From Variovorax boronicumulans (GTDB taxonomy: Bacteria; Pseudomonadota; Gammaproteobacteria; Burkholderiales; Burkholderiaceae_C), in contig NZ_JAUSSG010000003.1 in assembly GCF_030812215.1 (NCBI RefSeq), positions 434,001 through 498,000 of the forward strand: a DNA stretch of 64,000 nucleotides, in the 5' to 3' direction. The position numbers and the translations under genes were made by a program. Positions 7,690-14,925 of the stretch are shown here, piece by piece (position 1 is the first letter of the stretch; the number at the start of each line of letters is the position of its first letter). Under the pieces are notes generated by a model. That model was not told where the DNA came from. It ran no database searches and saw only the letters and a list, made by a program, of their open reading frames with translations.

Positions 7690-9267
7690 ATGACAACCCC
7701 CCGACTCCAGCTCGCGCACATCACCAAGCGGTATCCCGCGGTGGTGGCCAACAGCGACATCTCGCTGGCCGTTGCCCCCGGCGAAATCCATGCCGTTCTC
7801 GGCGAGAACGGCGCGGGCAAATCGACGCTGATGAAGATCATCTACGGCTCGGTGAAACCCGACGAAGGCACCGTCACCTTCGATGGCCAGGCTGTCACCC
7901 TGCGCAACCCGCAGCAGGCGAGGGCGCTGGGCATCAGCATGGTGTTCCAGCACTTCAGCCTGTTCGACACCCTCACCGTGGCCGAGAACGTGTGGCTGGG
8001 CCTCGACAAATCGCTGCAACTGGCCGAAGTGGCCCGCAGCATCACCGCCAAGGCCAGTGAGTACGGGCTGGACATCGACCCCTCGCGCCCGGTGCACACG
8101 CTGTCGGTGGGCGAAATGCAGCGGGTGGAAATCATCCGTGCGCTGCTCACCAACCCCAAGCTCCTGATCCTGGACGAGCCGACCTCCGTGCTCACGCCGC
8201 AGGCCGTCATCAAGCTCTTCACGGTGCTCAACAAGCTGGCGTCGGAAGGCTGCAGCATCCTCTACATCAGCCACAAGCTGCACGAGATCCGCGAGCTGTG
8301 CACCGCCTGCACGGTGCTGCGCGGCGGCAAGGTCACGGGCGTGTGCAATCCGCAGAACGAGAGCAACGAATCGCTCTCGCGGCTGATGATCGGCAGCGAG
8401 CCGCCGCCGTTGCAGCACCGGCCTTCCAAACGAGGGGCGGCTGTGTTGGAGGTCTCCGATCTCTCGTTGCCGCGCGAAGACCAGTTTGGCGTAGACCTCC
8501 ACGGGATCTCTCTGACAGTCCAGTCCGGTGAGGTCGTCGGCATTGCGGGTGTGTCTGGGAATGGACAGCGTGAGCTGCTGTACGCGCTGTCCGGCGAAGA
8601 CATCAGGTCGGGTAATCCGGCCTTTAAGACCTGGGCATTCAGGAACAAGCTGGACGACCTCGATGAACGGGTCAAGCATTCGTCGATTCGCATCGCAGGC
8701 GTCGAGTCGGGCAGTCTTGGTCCTCGCAAACGCCGGGCATTGGGTCTGCACTTCGTGCCCGAGGAGCGCCTCGGCCGCGGCGCGGTGCCCACGCTGGGGC
8801 TCGCGCACAACCTGCTGCTCACGCGCAGCAATGCGGTGGGCAAGGGCGGCTGGATCCGCACTTCGGCGCTCGAAAAGCACGCCAAGGGAATCATCGAGCG
8901 CTTCAACGTCAAGGCCGGCGGCCCGAATGCCGCGGCGCGTTCGCTCTCGGGCGGCAACCTGCAGAAATTCATCGTCGGCCGCGAGATCGACGCCAACCCC
9001 AAGCTCTTCATCGTCTCGCAACCCACCTGGGGCGTGGACGTGGGCGCGGCCGCGCTCATCCGTGGCGAAATCCTCGCGCTGCGCGATGCCGGCTGCGCGG
9101 TGCTGGTGGTGAGCGAAGAGCTCGACGAGCTGTTCGACATCAGCGACCGCCTGCACGTGATCGCCAAGGGGCGGCTCTCGCCCTCCATCGACCGCGCCGC
9201 GGCCACGCTGCCGCAGATCGGCGAATGGATGAGCGGCCTGTGGAACAAGGAGGCGGCCCATGCTTAA
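7690..9267 (+). CDS. Nucleoside-type ABC transporter, double ATPase (NupO/YufO-like)
   Basis: ATP-binding subunit of a BMP-dependent importer of the carbohydrate/nucleoside uptake class 2 family. The 525-residue chain holds two tandem nucleotide-binding domains. The first has Walker A GENGAGKST, signature LSVGEMQRVEI and Walker B LLILDEPTS. The second has a degenerate P-loop region (GIAGVSGNGQRELL) and signature SLSGGNLQKFIVGREI with the expected degenerate Walker B (LFIVSQPTWG). Such ATPases work as a single chain with two permeases. Residues of about 245-355 (8425-8755) use codons with many A/T third positions and include extra residues between the second P-loop and HFVPEERLGRG, unlike the rest. 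It overlaps the next permease by 8 bp, so the operon is translationally coupled. Confidence 0.93.
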   Translation: MTTPRLQLAHITKRYPAVVANSDISLAVAPGEIHAVLGENGAGKSTLMKIIYGSVKPDEGTVTFDGQAVTLRNPQQARALGISMVFQHFSLFDTLTVAENVWLGLDKSLQLAEVARSITAKASEYGLDIDPSRPVHTLSVGEMQRVEIIRALLTNPKLLILDEPTSVLTPQAVIKLFTVLNKLASEGCSILYISHKLHEIRELCTACTVLRGGKVTGVCNPQNESNESLSRLMIGSEPPPLQHRPSKRGAAVLEVSDLSLPREDQFGVDLHGISLTVQSGEVVGIAGVSGNGQRELLYALSGEDIRSGNPAFKTWAFRNKLDDLDERVKHSSIRIAGVESGSLGPRKRRALGLHFVPEERLGRGAVPTLGLAHNLLLTRSNAVGKGGWIRTSALEKHAKGIIERFNVKAGGPNAAARSLSGGNLQKFIVGREIDANPKLFIVSQPTWGVDVGAAALIRGEILALRDAGCAVLVVSEELDELFDISDRLHVIAKGRLSPSIDRAAATLPQIGEWMSGLWNKEAAHA

Positions 9268-10402
9268 GCTCGAACCCCGCCCGGAGCTTTCGCGCTTCTG
9301 GACTTTTGCGTCACCGATCCTGGCGCTGCTCATCACGGTGCTGATCGGCGTGGCGCTGTTTGCCGCGCTCGGCAAGGACCCGGTCAAGGGCCTCATGGTG
9401 TTCTTCTACGAGCCCATCAAGAGCGGCTATGCGCTCGGCGAACTGATGATCAAGGCGACGCCGCTGCTCATCATCGCGCTCGGCCTTGCGGTGTGCTTTC
9501 GCTCCAACGTGTGGAACATCGGCGCCGAAGGGCAGTTCGTGTTCGGCGCCATCGTCGCGGGCGGCGTGGCGCTCCTGGCCGACAAGAACACGGGCTCGTG
9601 GATCGTCGTCGCCATCCTCGTGGCGGGCACGCTCGGCGGCATGGTGTGGGCGGGCATCGTGGCGTTCCTGCGCGACAAGTTCAACGCCAACGAAATCCTC
9701 GTGAGCCTGATGCTGGTCTACGTGGCCACGCTGCTGCTGAGCTACATGGTCTTCGGCCCCTGGAAAGACCCGCAGGGCTACAACTTCCCGCAGTCCAAGA
9801 CCTTCGAGGCGGTCACGCAGATTCCGCGGCTCTTCAAGGGCTCGCGCGTGAGCATCGGGTTGATCATCGCGCTCGTGGGCGTCGGTGCACTGTGGGTGTT
9901 CCTGTTCCGAACGCGGGCGGGTTTTGCGCAGCAGGTCGGCGGCCTCGCACCCGCGGCGGCGCGCTATGCGGGCTTTTCGGCACGGCGCGCGGTGTGGATC
10001 GCGCTGCTCACCTCGGGCGGCGCGGCGGGTCTCGCCGGCGCGCTGGAGGTCGCCGGGCCGCTCGGCCAGCTCACGCCGTATGTGCCGGCCGGCTACGGCT
10101 TCGCGGCCATCATCGTGGCCTTCGTCGGGCGGCTGCATCCGGTGGGCATGGTGTTCTCGGCCATCCTCATGAGCATGTTCTATATCGGCGGCGAGCTCGC
10201 GCAGTCGCGCCTGGGCCTGCCGAAGTCGCTCACCGGCGTGTTCCAGGGGCTGCTGCTCTTCACGCTGCTGGCCTGCGACACGCTCATCGCGTACCGCATC
10301 CGCCGCAAGGCCGCCGCGAAGGCCGTGCTGACCACGAGCTCGCTGCAAGCCAGCACGCCACTGACCGCGCCGGTCACGCGTTCCTCCGAAGGAGCCCTCT
10401 GA
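9260..10402 (+). CDS. Nucleoside-type ABC transporter permease 1 (NupP/YufP-like)
   Basis: Membrane subunit (380 residues) of the same importer. It has about 9-10 hydrophobic segments and the BPD_transp_2 family pattern, including GLAVCFRSNVWNIGAEGQF near residue 80 and a stretch around GLAGALEVAGPLGQLTP in the second half. The family forms a heterodimeric channel with the permease encoded by the next gene. The start at 9260 overlaps the end of the ATPase gene, and the next permease begins 1 bp after its stop. Residues after about 355 form a Thr/Ala/Ser-rich tail, likely cytoplasmic. Substrate is predicted as nucleosides from neighbouring purine genes and the BMP partner. Confidence 0.92.
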   Translation: MLKLEPRPELSRFWTFASPILALLITVLIGVALFAALGKDPVKGLMVFFYEPIKSGYALGELMIKATPLLIIALGLAVCFRSNVWNIGAEGQFVFGAIVAGGVALLADKNTGSWIVVAILVAGTLGGMVWAGIVAFLRDKFNANEILVSLMLVYVATLLLSYMVFGPWKDPQGYNFPQSKTFEAVTQIPRLFKGSRVSIGLIIALVGVGALWVFLFRTRAGFAQQVGGLAPAAARYAGFSARRAVWIALLTSGGAAGLAGALEVAGPLGQLTPYVPAGYGFAAIIVAFVGRLHPVGMVFSAILMSMFYIGGELAQSRLGLPKSLTGVFQGLLLFTLLACDTLIAYRIRRKAAAKAVLTTSSLQASTPLTAPVTRSSEGAL

Positions 10403-10403
10403 A

Positions 10404-11324
10404 ATGGACAGCTACGCACTCCTTCTGGGCTCCACGCTGAGCGCCGGCACCGTCCTGGCGATCGCCGCGCTGGGCCTCCTCATCAACGAGAAGGCCGGCA
10501 TCGTCAACCTCGGTGCCGAGGGCATCATGCTGTGCGCCGCCATCGCGGGCTTCGCGACGGTGGTCACCACGCACAACCCCTGGCTCGGCTTCCTGGCCGG
10601 CATGGCAGCGGGCGCCTTGCTCGCCGCGTTCTTCGGCGTGCTGGTGATCTGGCTCAACACCAACCAGTACGCAACCGGACTGGCGCTCAGCTTGTTCGGC
10701 GTCGGTTTCTCGGCCTTCGCCGGCATCAACTTCGTGCAGGCCAAGCTGCCCGAAAGCGCGACCTACGCGATCCCGGTGCTGGCCGACATCCCGCTCGTCG
10801 GCCCCGCGCTCTTTCGCCATCACCCGATGGTGTACTTCGCGGTGGTGCTGACCTTCGGGCTCATCTGGTTCCTGTACCGCACGCGCGCCGGCCTCGTGCT
10901 GCGCTCGGTCGGCGAATCGCCCGAGTCGGCGCATGCGCTCGGCTATCCGGTGCGGCGCATCCGCTTCATGGCGGTGATCGCGGGCGGCGCGCTCTGCGGG
11001 CTGGCCGGCGCGTACCTCTCGACCGTCTACACGCCCCTGTGGGTCGAAGGCATGGTCGCGGGCCGCGGCTGGATCGCATTGGCGCTCACCACCTTCGCCA
11101 CCTGGCGGCCGATTCGCGTGCTGCTGGGCGCCTACCTCTTCGGCGGCGTTTCGATGCTGGGTTTCCACCTGCAGAGCAGCGGCGTCGACGTGCCGCCCCA
11201 GTTCCTCAGCATGCTGCAGTACATCGCGCCGATCGTGGTGCTGGCGCTGATCTCGCGCAACCCCGCGTTCATCCGCATCAACATGCCGGCTTCCATAGGG
11301 AAACCGTTCTACCCCGGCTCATAA
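10404..11324 (+). CDS. Nucleoside-type ABC transporter permease 2 (NupQ/YufQ-like)
   Basis: Second, shorter permease (306 residues) of the importer, with about 8-9 membrane helices. Family features include GLLINEKAGIVNLGAEGIML near the N-terminus, LSLFGVGFSAFAGINF and the conserved run AGGALCGLAGAYLS. In BMP-type systems this subunit pairs with the longer permease, and both sit on the double ATPase. The short spacing to its neighbours and the binding protein gene 51 bp downstream show a four-gene operon in the order ATPase, permease, permease, binding protein. Confidence 0.92.
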   Translation: MDSYALLLGSTLSAGTVLAIAALGLLINEKAGIVNLGAEGIMLCAAIAGFATVVTTHNPWLGFLAGMAAGALLAAFFGVLVIWLNTNQYATGLALSLFGVGFSAFAGINFVQAKLPESATYAIPVLADIPLVGPALFRHHPMVYFAVVLTFGLIWFLYRTRAGLVLRSVGESPESAHALGYPVRRIRFMAVIAGGALCGLAGAYLSTVYTPLWVEGMVAGRGWIALALTTFATWRPIRVLLGAYLFGGVSMLGFHLQSSGVDVPPQFLSMLQYIAPIVVLALISRNPAFIRINMPASIGKPFYPGS

Positions 11325-11375
11325 TCGCGTTTTTCGTTTTCCCGCCAACCCGTCCTTTTTTGAGGATTTCCGACA

Positions 11376-12548
11376 ATGAATGATCTGAACAAGCGCTCCC
11401 TGCTCAAGCTGGCCGCCCTCACGGCGGTCGCTTCGGCGGCCCTGATCGGCTGCGGCAAGAAAGAAGAAGCGGCAGCACCGGCCGCGGCCCCCGCGCCCGC
11501 CCCGGCACCCGCGGCCGCCGCGCCGGCGCCTGCAGCGCCGCTCAACATCGCATTCGCATACATCGGCCCGGTGGGCGACGGCGGCTGGACCTTCGCGCAC
11601 GACAACGGCCGGAAGGCCCTCGAGAAGGAATTCGGCGACAAGATCAAGACCACCTTCGTCGAGAGCGTGCCCGAAGGCGCCGACGCCGAGCGCGTGTTCC
11701 GCGACATGGTCGGCCAGGGCAACAAGCTGATCTTCGGCACCACCTTCGGCTACATGGAACCGATGCTCAAGGTCGCCAACGACAGCAAGGATGTGAAGTT
11801 CGAGCATGCCACCGGCTACAAGACCGCCGACAACATGCGCACCTACGACAGCCGCACCTACGAAGGCGCGTACATGGCCGGCGTGATTGCCGGTGCCATG
11901 ACCAAGAGCAACACGCTGGGCGTCGTCGGCTCGGTGCCGATTCCCGAAGTGCTGCGCAACATCAACAGCTTCACGCTGGGCGCTCAGTCGGTCAACCCGA
12001 AGATCACCACCAAGGTCGTGTGGGTCAACGAATGGTTCAGCCCGCCGAAGGAAACCGAAGCGGCCACCGCGCTCATCAACGGCGGCGCCGACGTCCTGTT
12101 CCAGAACACCGACTCGCCCGCCGTGCTCAAGACCGCACAGGAAAAGGGCAAGCGCGCCTTCGGCTGGGATTCGGACATGACCGCCTACGGTCCCAAGGCC
12201 CACCTGGGCTCGGCCACCATCAACTGGGCGCCGTACTACATCAAGGCCACGCAGGACGCGCTCGACGGCAAGTGGACGACCGGCCAGGCCTGGTGGGGCG
12301 TGAAGGAAGGCGCCATCGACCTCGTCTCGATCGCCGAGGACGTGCCGGCCGAAACCAAGGCCAAGGTCGAGGAAGTGAAGAAGGGCCTGAAGGACGGCAG
12401 CTTCGTGATCTGGAAGGGCCCCATCCTCGGCCAGGACGGCAAGGAAGTGGTCGCCAAGGACGCGGTGGCCGACGACAAGTTCCTGACGGGCATCAACTTC
12501 TACGTCAAAGGCGTGGAAGGCAAGGTGCCGGGCGGCGACAAGAAGTAA
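11376..12548 (+). CDS. BMP-family substrate-binding lipoprotein (BmpA-like)
   Basis: Extracytoplasmic binding protein (390 residues) of the nucleoside-type importer. A basic N-terminus, a hydrophobic stretch and the lipobox LIGC at about residue 25 predict a lipoprotein. It is followed by a flexible Ala/Pro-rich linker (residues about 30-50) and then the BMP domain beginning NIAFAYIGPVGDGGWTF. Further family motifs are SVPEGADAERVFRDMV, FGTTFGYMEP and WVNEWFSPPKE. BMP proteins of characterised systems bind purine nucleosides. A paralogue lies at 47318-48418, next to guanine deaminase. A ribosome binding site (GAGGAT) precedes the ATG and a terminator follows the gene. Confidence 0.94.
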   Translation: MNDLNKRSLLKLAALTAVASAALIGCGKKEEAAAPAAAPAPAPAPAAAAPAPAAPLNIAFAYIGPVGDGGWTFAHDNGRKALEKEFGDKIKTTFVESVPEGADAERVFRDMVGQGNKLIFGTTFGYMEPMLKVANDSKDVKFEHATGYKTADNMRTYDSRTYEGAYMAGVIAGAMTKSNTLGVVGSVPIPEVLRNINSFTLGAQSVNPKITTKVVWVNEWFSPPKETEAATALINGGADVLFQNTDSPAVLKTAQEKGKRAFGWDSDMTAYGPKAHLGSATINWAPYYIKATQDALDGKWTTGQAWWGVKEGAIDLVSIAEDVPAETKAKVEEVKKGLKDGSFVIWKGPILGQDGKEVVAKDAVADDKFLTGINFYVKGVEGKVPGGDKK

Positions 12549-12570
12549 TCGCTTCGGCGATGCAGAAGGA

Positions 12571-12597
12571 AAGGGTCGCCCAGGGCGGCCCTTTTTT
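12571..12597 (+). terminator. Rho-independent terminator after the BMP importer operon
   Basis: AAGGGTCGCC and GGCGGCCCTT pair over 10 bp with one G-T wobble around a 3-nt loop, followed by TTTTTT. It lies 22 bp past the binding-protein stop and ends the four-gene ABC operon. Confidence 0.85.
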
Positions 12598-12620
12598 CAT
12601 TCGAGGAGGAGATTCGCACC

Positions 12621-12998
12621 ATGAAGCCGATGATGTTCATTGCCGCAGGTGCCGCACTGCTGTCGGCCTCGCTGTCGTTTGCCGCCGGACCCGCAAGATT
12701 CTCGAAGGACGAGCAAGCCCTGCAGAAGGCCGTCTCCGACACCGAGATGTGCTTTCACTTCGCGGGCGAGTTCAACGGCGACGGCTCCGCGCGCGACAAG
12801 GAAATCAACCGCATGCAGCGCAAGAACTGCAACAAGGCGGGCCAGCAGCTGCTGCAGAAGGCGTATCGCGCGAACCCGCAGGACGCGCGCCTCTATCCCG
12901 CCGTGCTGATGCTCAACAGCCTCGCGACGGAGTTCCTGTCGAAAGCCGAGGTGGCCCGGCTGTGCGCGGCGTCGAAGACGGAGCTCGTCTGCCCCTGA
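12621..12998 (+). CDS. Small exported protein of unknown function
   Basis: A 125-residue protein that I do not recognise. Residues 1-22 form a signal peptide (hydrophobic core ending ...LSFAAG), so it is probably periplasmic. The mature part is charged and mostly helical, with four cysteines (in EMCFHFAG, KNCNK, RLCAA and at the end LVCP), which could form two disulfides. A strong ribosome binding site (GAGGAGG) lies 11 nt before the ATG. It sits alone between the importer terminator and a convergent lipoprotein gene. Codon use matches the neighbours, which supports a real gene. Confidence 0.75.
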   Translation: MKPMMFIAAGAALLSASLSFAAGPARFSKDEQALQKAVSDTEMCFHFAGEFNGDGSARDKEINRMQRKNCNKAGQQLLQKAYRANPQDARLYPAVLMLNSLATEFLSKAEVARLCAASKTELVCP

Positions 12999-13025
12999 GC
13001 ACAAGGGCAGGCGGCGGCGCGTGTT

Positions 13026-13850
13026 TTATTTCGGCGTGTAGGTGATCTGCGTCGCGATGATCGTGCCGACGTCCTCGCCGATGCGTGTCACCAGCTTGAG
13101 CATCTGGCCGCGGTAGGGGCCGTCGGCGGCAATCCAGTTGTCCTGGTTCTGGATGAGGTCTGTCCCGTCCACTTGCCGCACGCGCGTGATGCCCGAGAAC
13201 TTGCAGGCGCTGAACGAGCCCATCGGCGTCGTGAGGGTCTCGCGCCCGACGTAGGTGTCCGTTCCCGAGATCGGCTGCTCGTTCCGGATCTCGCCATTCG
13301 CGCCGCTCACGGACTTGACCACGTAGTTCAACTCCAGCGCCTGACCCGGCGACATGACGGGCATCGCGAACGTCGGCACGTTGGTGTTGGTGCCGAGCGC
13401 AGGGTCGGCGCCTTCGCCGCCGTTGCGGGAGCCGTAACGCAGGATCTTGCCGTCCACGAAATCGATGTACTGCCGGTCCGTTCCTTCGGAGTTGTTGAAG
13501 TAGTTGAAGGTGGTGCGCAGCAGCCGCACCGGGTTCGCATCGGCGAAGGACTCGCGGGTGCGGGTGACGGTGGTCACGCGCTGCTTGAAGGTCTGGTCCT
13601 TGGCGGTGACGTCCAGTTCCACCACCGCTGTGGTGCCCTCGTGCAGGTCGGCTTCGTTGAAACAGGCTGCGGAGGATGTGTTGTCGGGGTTGGGGGCCGG
13701 TGCGGGGGCTGGCGCTGGGGCCGGGGCCGGGGCTGGTGGGCCGATCGGTACAACCGGCACGGCCGGAAATCCGCCACCACCATCACCGCCTCCGCCACAG
13801 GCGGCCAGCGTTGCAGCAGCCACAGCCGCCAGTACAAATCTTGCGTTCAT
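13026..13850 (-). CDS. Putative lipoprotein with Gly and Pro-Ala linker
   Basis: A 274-residue predicted lipoprotein of unknown function. The signal peptide ends in a lipobox (TLAAC, Cys at about residue 19) directly followed by a Gly-rich run and a Pro-Ala repeat (residues about 40-54), a linker common in surface lipoproteins of this group. The remaining 215 residues look like beta-rich globular protein with two cysteines (AACFNEAD and SACKFSG) but match no family I can name. The start codon at 13850 is the only good start before the signal peptide. Its upstream region carries a terminator-like hairpin on the same strand, so its expression may be controlled by early termination. Confidence 0.8.
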   Translation of the reverse strand: MNARFVLAAVAAATLAACGGGGDGGGGFPAVPVVPIGPPAPAPAPAPAPAPAPNPDNTSSAACFNEADLHEGTTAVVELDVTAKDQTFKQRVTTVTRTRESFADANPVRLLRTTFNYFNNSEGTDRQYIDFVDGKILRYGSRNGGEGADPALGTNTNVPTFAMPVMSPGQALELNYVVKSVSGANGEIRNEQPISGTDTYVGRETLTTPMGSFSACKFSGITRVRQVDGTDLIQNQDNWIAADGPYRGQMLKLVTRIGEDVGTIIATQITYTPK

Positions 13851-14156
13851 GAATGAGCTTCCCTCTTTGTTCTAAAAAGAAGCCCGGAGGTTTGGATTCG
13901 CCTCCGGGCGCGCCGAACTATGGCGCGGGAGTACCCATGTTCACCAGTGCCATAGGTCACGCAAACTTTGGTGTCTACCGCTTGCCGGTGCGCTGGCCCG
14001 CGACCACGATTTCCGCTGTCGACGAGTTCGAAGCTCCCCTGCGGCACGATGCTGCTGCGACCCGGTGCGCAAGCGCGACCGCCGGAAGTAAAAAAACGCT
14101 TACAGTGGTCGCCCCGCACTCCCGCCAGAACGCCTTCCTTCCCAACCGCGAGTCCC
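13851..14156. other. 306-bp divergent intergenic region with stacked inverted repeats
   Basis: This gap separates the lipoprotein gene (minus) from the EAL gene (plus). Besides the terminator-like hairpin it holds a second inverted repeat, CTATGGC (13918-13924) with GCCATAG (13949-13955). Read on the minus strand, this gives one stem, then the terminator-like hairpin, then the start codon, an order reminiscent of a regulated leader. I found no match to the cyclic-di-GMP riboswitch core. An in-frame upstream extension of the EAL gene to 13968 is possible but reads as non-protein sequence. Confidence 0.5.
13873..13909 (-). terminator. Terminator-like hairpin in the leader of the lipoprotein gene
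   Basis: On the minus strand GCCCGGAGG and CCTCCGGGC (plus-strand 13882-13909) form a perfect 9-bp stem with a 10-nt loop, followed by TTCTTTTT. It ends about 22 bp before the start codon of the lipoprotein gene, so it could act as an attenuator. It could also simply stop antisense transcripts arriving from the ATPase gene. Confidence 0.6.
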
Positions 14157-14906
14157 ATGTCCGCGACAGCCCACAACCTCGCCGATGCCTGCTTTCCCGG
14201 TTTCGGCTCGTCGTTCACCATGGCGTTCCAGCCGATCGTGGATGTCGCGCGGCGCGAAATCTTTGCGCATGAAGCGCTGGTGCGCGGCCTCTCCGGACAA
14301 GGCGCCACGGAGGTGCTCGCCGGCATCGACGCCTCGCAGCGCTTCGCGTTTCACGAAGCCTGCCGCGTGAAGGCCATCGAGATGGCGGCGGGGCTGGGCA
14401 TGGCATCCAGGCTCAGCCTCAACGTGCTGCCCAACGATGTGGCCGGTCGGCCCGAGTGCTTTCGCACCGCCATGGCGGCCGCGCAGCATTGCAATTTTCC
14501 GGTGAACCGCCTGATGTTCGAGGTCACCGAGGGCGAGCGGACGATCGACCTGCCCGGACTCGCGGCCGTCTTCCAGGACTTCAGGCGCCACGGCTTCACC
14601 TCGGCCATCGACGATTTCGGCGCCGCCTATGCCGGCTTCGGAATGCTCGCCGTGTTCCAGCCCGACGTCTTGAAGATCGACATGAGCCTGGTGCGGAACA
14701 TCCATGCAGACCCGGTCCGGCTGGCCATCGTGAGAGGCTTCGTCGCCACCTGCGGCGAACTGAACATCCGGGTGATTGCCGAAGGCGTCGAAATACCGGA
14801 AGAGGTCGGCACCCTTCATGCGCTCGGCGTCGACCTGTTCCAGGGCTACTTCTTCGCAAGGCCCGCCATTGCCGCCTTGCCGCCCGTGGCATGGGGCACC
14901 GCCTGA
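14157..14906 (+). CDS. EAL-domain protein, predicted cyclic-di-GMP phosphodiesterase
   Basis: A 249-residue stand-alone EAL domain, predicted to linearise cyclic-di-GMP in the cytoplasm. The catalytic and metal-binding pattern is present: HEALVRG (the EAL motif), LSLNVLPN (Asn), FEVTEGE (Glu), AIDDFGAAYAGF (the DDFG loop), LKIDMSLV (Lys) and IAEGVE (Glu). There is no GGDEF, PAS or membrane segment. The ATG at 14157 is chosen over one at 13968 because the EAL fold starts just after it (FQPIVDVARR at about residue 22). It is convergent with the ATPase gene downstream, which carries a possible cyclic-di-GMP-binding N-terminus. Confidence 0.9.
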   Translation: MSATAHNLADACFPGFGSSFTMAFQPIVDVARREIFAHEALVRGLSGQGATEVLAGIDASQRFAFHEACRVKAIEMAAGLGMASRLSLNVLPNDVAGRPECFRTAMAAAQHCNFPVNRLMFEVTEGERTIDLPGLAAVFQDFRRHGFTSAIDDFGAAYAGFGMLAVFQPDVLKIDMSLVRNIHADPVRLAIVRGFVATCGELNIRVIAEGVEIPEEVGTLHALGVDLFQGYFFARPAIAALPPVAWGTA

Positions 14907-14925
14907 CGGGGCGGGCGATTCCCGC

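Noticed and set aside
13882..13960. Cyclic-di-GMP (GEMM-I) riboswitch next to the EAL gene
   Set aside because: A CACGCAAA stretch and stacked hairpins prompted the check, but the conserved GGGCAAACC and GGGACGCAAAGCC elements are not found in order on either strand.
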